Source: Methanosarcinales archaeon | GTDB taxonomy: Archaea; Halobacteriota; Methanosarcinia; Methanosarcinales; Methanogasteraceae | Length of the DNA stretch: 9,932 nt | NCBI GenBank assembly: GCA_030640725.1 | Contig: DAOWIV010000301.1 | Location: forward strand, 1 to 9,932 | Direction of reading: 5' to 3' | Part shown: positions 1 through 4,852 of the stretch, in pieces | Layout of the letters: every line of letters begins with the position of its first letter | Position numbering within the stretch: position 1 is the first letter of the stretch | The notes under the pieces: model-generated | Told to the model about the DNA's origin: nothing | Database searches by the model: none | The model's input: the letters and a program-made list of their open reading frames with translations, nothing else | Made by a program: the position numbers and the translations under genes

Positions 1-662
1 AAATCATCGCTCAGCGCGTACAATTTAATCTCCCGATTCTCTCCAAATTCTTCCACCACCATGGAGGCTTTTTGCTGATTCAGATGGTTGTAATAAACGA
101 CCAATCCGACAGATGCCACCGCAACAAGAATTACCGTGATTGCAATTGCCAGGTAGGATTTCTTTCTTGCCCCTGGAATATACGATTCCCGGGTGCTGCG
201 AAAGAGCGTGAAAATACTCAACAGAGCCGGCAGCGCGATCAGCACGGAGTACGCAATGAGCGTGGGCTGATCGAATGTGTAGTTGGAGAACGGTGCCCTG
301 ATAAGCACCGAAACACCGCTGTACCAGATACGCGCCATGTATTGGTGCAGATATGCAAAGAACGCAATTGCGAGTGCGATGTTGGCGAGTGCAAGTATCT
401 TGCAGACGTTATCGTAAGAATTATCTCTTCTCACGAAGCTAAATGAGAGTACAAGTGAGATGATTCCGATTGTGAGCAGCAGTCCCGATGCCACGAAATT
501 GATATCCATGGTCCACCACGAAAACATCCGGGTGTTTGGCTGCGATAAGACCCGCAGAGCAGTCGATATGAGATAAAGAGCAAAAGCAAGGTGAATAACT
601 CCCAAAAAAATCTTGCTGTTACTTTTTACCTCTGTTACAGTCTTGTTTTCACTCGAGAACAT
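1..662 (-). CDS. Multi-pass membrane protein, function unknown (3' end missing)
   Basis: The frame is open from an ATG at 662 to the window edge, giving 220 codons without a stop. The start is supported by a GGAGG ribosome site at 671-675, 8 bases upstream. The protein begins MFSSENKTVTEV and has about five hydrophobic segments, near residues 18-39, 54-77, 86-109, 133-152 and 165-188. Loops are short, and a Lys/Arg-rich stretch (GARKK) precedes the fifth segment. After the last helix it turns hydrophilic (VVEEFGENREIKLYALSDDF), so a soluble domain probably begins where the window ends. I do not recognise the family and see no catalytic or binding motif. It is transcribed in the same direction as the HTH regulator upstream, 143 bases away, but has its own TATA-like box. 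It is therefore more likely a separate transcript than a strict operon partner. The open frame is sure; the function is unknown. Confidence 0.75.
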   Translation of the reverse strand, partial: MFSSENKTVTEVKSNSKIFLGVIHLAFALYLISTALRVLSQPNTRMFSWWTMDINFVASGLLLTIGIISLVLSFSFVRRDNSYDNVCKILALANIALAIAFFAYLHQYMARIWYSGVSVLIRAPFSNYTFDQPTLIAYSVLIALPALLSIFTLFRSTRESYIPGARKKSYLAIAITVILVAVASVGLVVYYNHLNQQKASMVVEEFGENREIKLYALSDD

Positions 663-730
663 AAACTCTTCCTCCTTTATTATCTGTTCCTTCACAGGAC
701 ACCATCCAAGCAGTTTCTTGACGTATGAGA

Positions 731-738
731 AAGTATAA
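731..738 (-). promoter_or_regulatory. TATA-like box for the membrane protein gene
   Basis: On the minus strand the sequence is TTATACTT. Transcription would start about 25 bases downstream, near 709, leaving a leader of about 47 bases that contains the GGAGG ribosome site. This is inferred from spacing and composition only. Confidence 0.4.
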
Positions 739-770
739 GAACAAAACCCACCCGAAGGGCAGTTTTTGAT

Positions 771-791
771 AAAACTTTTGTGAAAAGTTTT
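771..791. repeat. Perfect palindrome between regulator and membrane gene
   Basis: Arms AAAACTTTT (771-779) and AAAAGTTTT (783-791) are exact reverse complements around a GTG spacer. The stem is AT-rich and starts 15 bases after the regulator stop codon. It could be a protein-binding dyad or part of the 3' end of the regulator transcript. Nearby at 743-760 the minus strand has a weak GCCC-TTC-GGG hairpin followed by a T-rich run, which could serve as terminator. Confidence 0.5.
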
Positions 792-805
792 CTTGATAGG
801 TTCAG

Positions 806-1252
806 TCATACGATCTCCTCGAGTTTCCTGAATAGCTCATCAGCCATCTCTGCCGGGCTTTCTGACCCGGCAAGCGATATTTCCATCTCGCCCGCGTAAT
901 CCCGCAGGAGTCCCTCGCACTCAAGCGAGCGGCTGCACCTGCCACAGTCCCCATCGTACCGGTACCACACCTGCACCCCGTGCTTTGCAGAGATGAAGAT
1001 GATCGCATCGGTATTCAGTTGAACCGATCTGCCGAAGAGCACCCCGCGCTCGAAATTCACTTTCGTGACCTCAATGCGGTTTGATCTTGCCATCTCAAGG
1101 AGAACCCGTGATACTTTTGAGTCCATGCCCTGAAGCGCTTTGGATACCGACTGACGGCTGACACTGAAGCTTCTGGCGATCTCCGCGCCTGCCATGCCGT
1201 CCCTGCGCAGCCGCCAGAACTCAAACTGCCGTTCGTTTACTGGTAGGAACAT
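806..1252 (-). CDS. Archaeal HTH regulator with C-terminal cysteine cluster (Tfx-like)
   Basis: This is a 148-residue protein. Residues 5-45 form a helix-turn-helix of the sigma-70 region 4/Tfx kind (FEFWRLRRDGMAGAEIARSF, then VSRQSVSKAL as the recognition helix). Residues 60-100 look like a small beta-rich domain with a hydrophobic core (DAIIFISAKHGVQVWY). After it comes C103-x2-C106-x5-C112 in GDCGRCSRSLEC, a possible metal or redox site. The C-terminus is an acidic helix. A comparable known protein is archaeal Tfx, a DNA-binding protein described for the molybdenum formylmethanofuran dehydrogenase genes; similarity is clearest in the HTH, so this is only Tfx-like. The ATG at 1252 lies about 27 bases from a TATA box, which fits a leaderless mRNA. 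The gene diverges from the V4R/Roadblock/GTPase operon and shares its upstream region, so it is a candidate controller of that operon and of itself. The DNA-binding role is fairly sure; target and ligand are inferred. Confidence 0.7.
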   Translation of the reverse strand: MFLPVNERQFEFWRLRRDGMAGAEIARSFSVSRQSVSKALQGMDSKVSRVLLEMARSNRIEVTKVNFERGVLFGRSVQLNTDAIIFISAKHGVQVWYRYDGDCGRCSRSLECEGLLRDYAGEMEISLAGSESPAEMADELFRKLEEIV

Positions 1253-1257
1253 GTGTC

Positions 1258-1280
1258 AACTTATGTAGGTTTACACATAA
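1258..1280. promoter_or_regulatory. Candidate operator dyad in the regulator promoter
   Basis: TTATGT (1261-1266) and ACATAA (1275-1280) are inverted copies separated by 8 bases. They lie between and over the regulator's TATA box and start codon. The left arm is part of AACTTATGTA (1258-1267), which recurs exactly at 1458-1467 in front of the divergent operon. GTGTC half-sites also occur at 1253-1257, 1310-1314 and 1394-1398, the last paired with GACAC at 1401-1405. The position suits autoregulation; binding is inferred. Confidence 0.4.
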
Positions 1281-1283
1281 AAA
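1276..1283 (-). promoter_or_regulatory. TATA box of the HTH regulator gene
   Basis: The minus strand reads TTTTTATG, centred about 27 bases before the ATG at 1252. No ribosome site precedes the ATG (the bases are GTTGACAC), so the mRNA is probably leaderless. Confidence 0.5.
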
Positions 1284-1457
1284 GTTTTTGGCGAGGGTGA
1301 AATAGGGAGGTGTCACATTGCGTGGTATCGAATCAATCACAGATGCAGGCGCTTACATGCGAATTACACGAGTGTGCCGAGCAAAATTCGGTAGTGTCCT
1401 GACACGTAGTTGGTAATAGGTAGCGCACCAGCATACCAAATTGAACCGTCGGCGGTA

Positions 1458-1467
1458 AACTTATGTA
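1458..1467. promoter_or_regulatory. Second copy of AACTTATGTA, upstream of the operon promoter
   Basis: This is an exact 10-base copy of 1258-1267, exactly 200 bases away. It lies about 22 bases upstream of the operon TATA box, a position where archaeal activators often bind. The similarity extends to GT(C/A)AACTTATGTA. Apart from these motifs, 1284-1457 shows no gene and no other structure I can name. Confidence 0.35.
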
Positions 1468-1488
1468 TTGATTACGTCCAGACTACAC

Positions 1489-1496
1489 TTATATTA
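1489..1496 (+). promoter_or_regulatory. TATA box of the five-gene signalling operon
   Basis: TTATATTA is centred at about 1492. A start of transcription near 1518 would leave a leader of about 15 bases that begins just before the GGAG ribosome site at 1521-1524, which is 8 bases ahead of the ATG at 1533. This spacing also picks 1533 as the first start codon. Confidence 0.6.
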
Positions 1497-1532
1497 CAGT
1501 GTTTATGTCTTCCGAGAACAGGAGAGTTTGAT

Positions 1533-1982
1533 ATGACTGATAGTATGGATTATCTGCACCGCACATTCATGGGGCTCGGGACCGCAGTCAGCGAACTGTT
1601 TGGAAAGTCGAGTCAGGAGCTGACAAACCTGTTCACTTCATATATCGGCACCGAAATGGGTAAACTGCTCCTTGAGAAAGGATTGGTAAGCAGGGATATG
1701 CCGATGCCCGAGTTGATCGAGATTCTTGCACGCGAGCTTGAGTTCGGAGACCGGTTCGAGATCACCAGGCATGCCGGTTCGGTCACGCTCAAGATCATGG
1801 AATGTAATGTCTGTCCGAGTAAGATCGGAGGAGCGCCATTCGAGACCTCGGTATGCCCGATTCCCGGAATCATCAGGGGTGCCATCGATGCCGTGAAGGG
1901 CACAAGCGGCGAGGGCTATGCAAAACTCAAGCCAGGGGAGGAGTGTGAGGTGATAGCAATGATCGATCCGGAGGAATCATGA
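1533..1982 (+). CDS. V4R-like (4-vinyl reductase/HNOB-fold) sensor protein, first of two
   Basis: This is a 149-residue soluble protein. I chose the ATG at 1533 because of its ribosome site; the frame extends upstream only to a TTG at 1410 that lies before the promoter. The pattern fits small V4R domains: an N-terminal helical half (residues 8-50), then PMPELIEILARELEFG (57-72), then a beta stretch ending in ECNVC (C91, C94), a loop, and CPIPGIIRGAIDAV from C108. A fourth cysteine, C138, precedes the C-terminal strand. In the V4R family these cysteines form or border a metal or small-ligand pocket, and such domains often act as input modules. It shares PMPE and CP-x-PG signatures with the next gene, so the two are probably paralogues. 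Its last codon overlaps the next start (ATGA). The family call rests on motif pattern alone; the ligand is unknown. Confidence 0.55.
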   Translation: MTDSMDYLHRTFMGLGTAVSELFGKSSQELTNLFTSYIGTEMGKLLLEKGLVSRDMPMPELIEILARELEFGDRFEITRHAGSVTLKIMECNVCPSKIGGAPFETSVCPIPGIIRGAIDAVKGTSGEGYAKLKPGEECEVIAMIDPEES

Positions 1983-2470
1983 CCGAAGAATGGCGCAAGG
2001 AGAAGGTGGATTATGTTGTTTACAACGCGATATCGTATGCATTTGAGCGAGCGCTGAAGGAGACGCTTGGAGAGGGAGCAGCAATCATGCAGACCACGAT
2101 TGTGCCGCTGGTTGGTGTCGATCTGATCACTGCTACTGAAAAAGAGTTTGGAATCAAGTTTAAACCAGGAAAACCCATGCCCGAGTTCATGGAGGATCTT
2201 GCAAAACTGCTTGTCGGGCTCGGTGTTGCTGACGAGATACACTGCATAACCGATGGAACAAAGGTCAGGTGCAGCGTAAAAAACTGTATCAACACACTCG
2301 CACTGAAGTACCTGTGTGAGAAAGGGATTGAATCATGTATTCTCTGCCCGCCCGGCTTTTACGCAGCCTCCGCAGCCAGAAAGGTTTTCGGAGACAAGTT
2401 CCAGATACGAATAACGAACACGACCGCGGAACTCGGCGACTGCGTGGTGACCTTTCAGTTAATAGAGTAG
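1979..2470 (+). CDS. V4R-like cysteine-rich protein, second of two
   Basis: This is a 163-residue soluble protein, translationally coupled to the preceding gene by a 4-base overlap. Residues 65-85 (GKPMPEFMEDLAKLLVGLGV) align with the PMPELIEILARELEFG stretch of the first V4R-like protein. A cysteine-rich half follows: C89, C98, C103, C113, C120, C123. Its CILCPPGFYAASAARKVFG segment corresponds to CPIPGIIRGAIDAV. It has more cysteines than its neighbour, including two close pairs, C98-x4-C103 and C120-x2-C123, so it could bind a metal or cluster of its own. Divergence of the two copies suggests a heterodimer or two different inputs rather than simple duplication; that is inference. The coding frame is secure and the fold assignment moderate. 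Confidence 0.5.
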   Translation: MTEEWRKEKVDYVVYNAISYAFERALKETLGEGAAIMQTTIVPLVGVDLITATEKEFGIKFKPGKPMPEFMEDLAKLLVGLGVADEIHCITDGTKVRCSVKNCINTLALKYLCEKGIESCILCPPGFYAASAARKVFGDKFQIRITNTTAELGDCVVTFQLIE

Positions 2471-2479
2471 GTGAAACGA

Positions 2480-2857
2480 ATGCCTGAAACCAAGAAAGAA
2501 AGACTGGACAAGATTCTCTCCCGATTCGGGGAAGTCGGACAGATCAGGGCAGTCGGCGTCGTCTCCAAGGAAGGATTGTTGATCACGTCGCGTATGCCTC
2601 CTGAGATGAACGAGCGGATCGTTGCTGCGCTCTGTTCCACGATCATGGCGAGCGCAGAGACCGCAAGCACCCAGATGGGGATCGGAGTGGTGAATGATAT
2701 CCATGTAAAGACCGACCAGGGCACGATATTGCTCCAGCCAGCCGGTGAAAAGGCGGTCCTGATCGCACTGGCAGAAACTGGCGCGCAACTCGGACTGATC
2801 ATGATGGAGATCGAAGTGCGGGCAAAACAGGTGCAGGAGATCCTTGAAGAGGTGTAG
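2480..2857 (+). CDS. Roadblock/LC7 domain protein (MglB-like)
   Basis: This is a 125-residue protein filled by one Roadblock/LC7 domain. It has an N-terminal helix (RLDKILSRFGEVG), the first beta hairpin (IRAVGVVSKEGLLITSRMP), a long central helix (ERIVAALCSTIMASAETAS), then strands (VNDIHVKTDQGTILLQPAG and KAVLIALAETGAQLG) and a C-terminal helix. The ATG at 2480 is preferred because AGGTGA lies just before it; a GTG at 2471 is in frame but has no ribosome site. In bacteria, Roadblock proteins such as MglB dimerise and act as GTPase-activating partners of the small GTPase MglA; eukaryotic relatives serve Rag and Rab-type GTPases. The next gene, one base after its stop, encodes exactly such a GTPase. 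The domain call is strong; pairing with the GTPase is inferred from position. Confidence 0.85.
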   Translation: MPETKKERLDKILSRFGEVGQIRAVGVVSKEGLLITSRMPPEMNERIVAALCSTIMASAETASTQMGIGVVNDIHVKTDQGTILLQPAGEKAVLIALAETGAQLGLIMMEIEVRAKQVQEILEEV

Positions 2858-2858
2858 T

Positions 2859-4079
2859 ATGGCGGCTATCACTCCAACTGGTGACAGCACCGGAGGCAAA
2901 CTCCGCAGGACATACATTCCGGTGCTCGATGATATACTCGGTGGTGGCATGCCTGCCGGGACGTCACTGCTCTTTACGGCGATGCCGGGCGTCACATCAG
3001 AGGTTTTCGGATACCAGATCATTGCCGAGCGTATGCGGTGCGATAAAGAGATCGGCTTCATCTATACGAACACAAAAACGCCTGTCGAGATCGAACACGT
3101 CTTTCAGAAGTATGGCTGGGACTTGCGATCATTTCTTGACTCTAACCAGGGATTTTTTGTCGATTCCATATCCCCTATGATGGGGATGCCTGCAATCGGT
3201 AAGTATGTGATCGATGATTTTGCAGATAGCGAGGCAACGGTCAAAAACGCGATCTCTGATGTCGCGGGAGGGACTGCAGTGATCGAGAATATCGCAACGC
3301 TTCTCGATTCGATCGGCTTTGATCAGACACTTGGATTGATCGGGCGGTTGAACGAAGAAGCACGGAAAAACGACGTGAATATCGTCTATATGTTTACGAG
3401 ATGGAATTACAAGAACATACTTCTCGAAAAACTGTCTGATATCGTCGATTGTGAGGTTAAACTCTTCAGCATCGAGGAGAAGGTGATATACAGGCAGGTC
3501 TTCGCAGTCACGAAGTCCAACTGGATAACGCCACGAACCAACAAGATATTCTTCGAGGTCCTTGAACCCGGCGGCGTTCGGGTCTTCGTCCCGAAACTGC
3601 TGGTGACAGGACCGTACAATGCAGGGAAGACTGCATTTACCCATGCGATCGCAGCGGATACTGTTTCTGTGGATCGGCAGTCTTATGAACTGTTTCCGAC
3701 GACGGTGGGTCTCGATATCGGGCATCTCGATTATAACGGGTTCTCTGCTGACGTGTTTGGTACTCCGGGGCAGGAACGGTTCGATCTCCTGCTTGAACCG
3801 CTTGCAAGGGAGGCGATCGGCGCGTTCATCGTTATCGACTCGACAAAGCCGGACACGTTTGTGCGGGCAAAGGAAATGATCCGGATGTGCCACACAGAGG
3901 CGATACCAAAGGTGATCGTCGCTAACAAGCAAGATCTTTCAGATGCACTCTCTCCTGAGGCAATCAAAGAGAAGATGGCGCTCTGGGAGGACGTGCCGAT
4001 CATACCAGTCTCGGTAGTGAACAAAGAGGGGCTGAACAAAGCTCTCGACACCCTGTTTAGTTTGATGTACAGCGTATGA
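2859..4079 (+). CDS. Fusion of degenerate KaiC-like domain and small GTPase (COG2229/MglA-like)
   Basis: This is a 406-residue two-domain protein. Residues 18-235 follow the KaiC/GvpD RecA-like plan: YIPVLDDILGGGMPAGTSLL, the KYGWDL signature (84-89) and a Walker-B-like strand TAVIEN (139-144). The Walker A is lost: where GxPGxGK(T/S) is expected the protein reads AMPGVTSE (41-48), without the lysine. Residues 245-406 are a complete small GTPase: G1 GPYNAGKT (251-258), G2 threonine near 281-282, G3 VFGTPGQERF (299-308), G4 NKQD (356-359) and a G5-like SVVNKEG (385-391). The FGTPGQ form of G3 marks the prokaryotic COG2229/MglA-type group rather than Ras. There are no membrane segments. The start at 2859 has AGAGGTG just upstream; the preceding Roadblock stop is one base away and the next gene overlaps by 4 bases. 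The KaiC-like part probably binds a partner, perhaps the intact KaiC-like protein next door, rather than ATP. Domain calls are strong; the role is inferred. Confidence 0.85.
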   Translation: MAAITPTGDSTGGKLRRTYIPVLDDILGGGMPAGTSLLFTAMPGVTSEVFGYQIIAERMRCDKEIGFIYTNTKTPVEIEHVFQKYGWDLRSFLDSNQGFFVDSISPMMGMPAIGKYVIDDFADSEATVKNAISDVAGGTAVIENIATLLDSIGFDQTLGLIGRLNEEARKNDVNIVYMFTRWNYKNILLEKLSDIVDCEVKLFSIEEKVIYRQVFAVTKSNWITPRTNKIFFEVLEPGGVRVFVPKLLVTGPYNAGKTAFTHAIAADTVSVDRQSYELFPTTVGLDIGHLDYNGFSADVFGTPGQERFDLLLEPLAREAIGAFIVIDSTKPDTFVRAKEMIRMCHTEAIPKVIVANKQDLSDALSPEAIKEKMALWEDVPIIPVSVVNKEGLNKALDTLFSLMYSV

Positions 4080-4762
4080 TTCCAAAAATAGGGTCCGGGA
4101 TCAATGGGTTCGATGAACTGACCGGCGGACTGCCAGAGAACACGATGACGCTGGTCTATGGTCCGCCAAAGACCGGAAAGTCCATATTCTGCTACCAGTT
4201 CCTCGGTCAGGCTATGGATGACGACGATCTGTGCATGTATCTGATGACCGATTACAATCTGGCACAGCTCGAACAGCAGATGATGGCTTTTGACTGGTTC
4301 ATCCACGATTATATCACAAATAAACGATTGTACGTGATCGACACCGCATCAGGCTCGATTGGTGCGATGCAGAAGGAAACAGAGAACATGTTGATCTCTT
4401 TTCCACAAAATCCGACTGATATTGCAAGCAAAGTCATCCAGCAGCTACAATGTGTCCATCAGCAGGCGCAGCGGTTCAGGTCGGTTCTGGACTCGGCGAC
4501 CACGCTCTTTGCATTCAACTCGCCGATCCTGATCATCAGGGTGCTCAAGGCATACACCCTGCGAATCAAGATGGCTGGCGGCACCGGCATCATCACGTAC
4601 ACCGAGGGCTCGGCAGAACCGCAGATCGAGACGATGCTGAAAGCGACCGCAGACAACATCGTGTACCTTGGCGAGGACGAACTCGTCATCGAGGCGATGG
4701 CAGGACTCAAACGCACGAAAGCGAGTTACCAGATCACCGATAAAGGGCTCGTGGTGTGGTGA
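4076..4762 (+). CDS. Single-domain KaiC-like/RecA-fold ATPase
   Basis: This is a 228-residue protein starting in the 4-base overlap with the fusion gene. It has the KaiC hallmark SGINGFDELTGGLPENT followed by an intact Walker A, GPPKTGKS (29-36). The Walker B is FRSVLDSATTLF with D139. The C-terminus (GLKRTKASYQITDKGLVVW) matches the conserved KaiC tail. The glutamate pair that ends strand 2 in KaiC is replaced by MTDYN (57-61), so hydrolysis may be weak or need a partner. Length resembles other one-domain archaeal KaiC/ArlH-type proteins, but no archaellum genes are nearby. Together with the lysine-less domain of the preceding gene it could form a mixed assembly with one active and one inactive subunit type; this is inference. 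Family assignment is firm, substrate unknown. Confidence 0.8.
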   Translation: MIPKIGSGINGFDELTGGLPENTMTLVYGPPKTGKSIFCYQFLGQAMDDDDLCMYLMTDYNLAQLEQQMMAFDWFIHDYITNKRLYVIDTASGSIGAMQKETENMLISFPQNPTDIASKVIQQLQCVHQQAQRFRSVLDSATTLFAFNSPILIIRVLKAYTLRIKMAGGTGIITYTEGSAEPQIETMLKATADNIVYLGEDELVIEAMAGLKRTKASYQITDKGLVVW

Positions 4763-4787
4763 CCGTAGGCATTCGCAGCCATTCATG

Positions 4788-4823
4788 TTCTCTGGTTTGG
4801 TTTCTTAAGTTTCAGGCAAAAAA
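4788..4823. terminator. T-rich convergent terminator region
   Basis: The 90 bases between the convergent operons hold T-rich runs on both strands. The plus strand has TGTTCTCTGGTTTGGTTTCTT (about 4786-4806) after the KaiC-like gene. The minus strand has T6 (4818-4823) after rqcH. I see no strong hairpin; archaeal termination on T tracts would suffice. Confidence 0.4.
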
Positions 4824-4852
4824 GTTGCGGGAAAGATCAGGGATGTTGCGCG

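Noticed and set aside
72..446. 124-codon plus-strand open frame
   Set aside because: It is antisense to the membrane protein gene, which has a ribosome site and coherent hydrophobic segments.
1379..1393. Hairpin CCGA...TCGG as a terminator or riboswitch
   Set aside because: The stem is only 4 bases and no T tract or conserved RNA core follows.
1410..1532. Upstream extension of the first V4R-like protein from a TTG at 1410
   Set aside because: It lies before and across the TATA box at 1489-1496; the ATG at 1533 has a well placed GGAG site.
3129..3932. 267-codon open frame antisense to the KaiC-GTPase fusion
   Set aside because: It has no recognisable motif and lies opposite a gene with clear GTPase motifs; it is a by-product of codon use.
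4076..4762. The KaiC-like ATPase as archaellum protein ArlH/FlaH
   Set aside because: Size and fold fit loosely, but no archaellum genes are nearby and the context is a GTPase/Roadblock operon.
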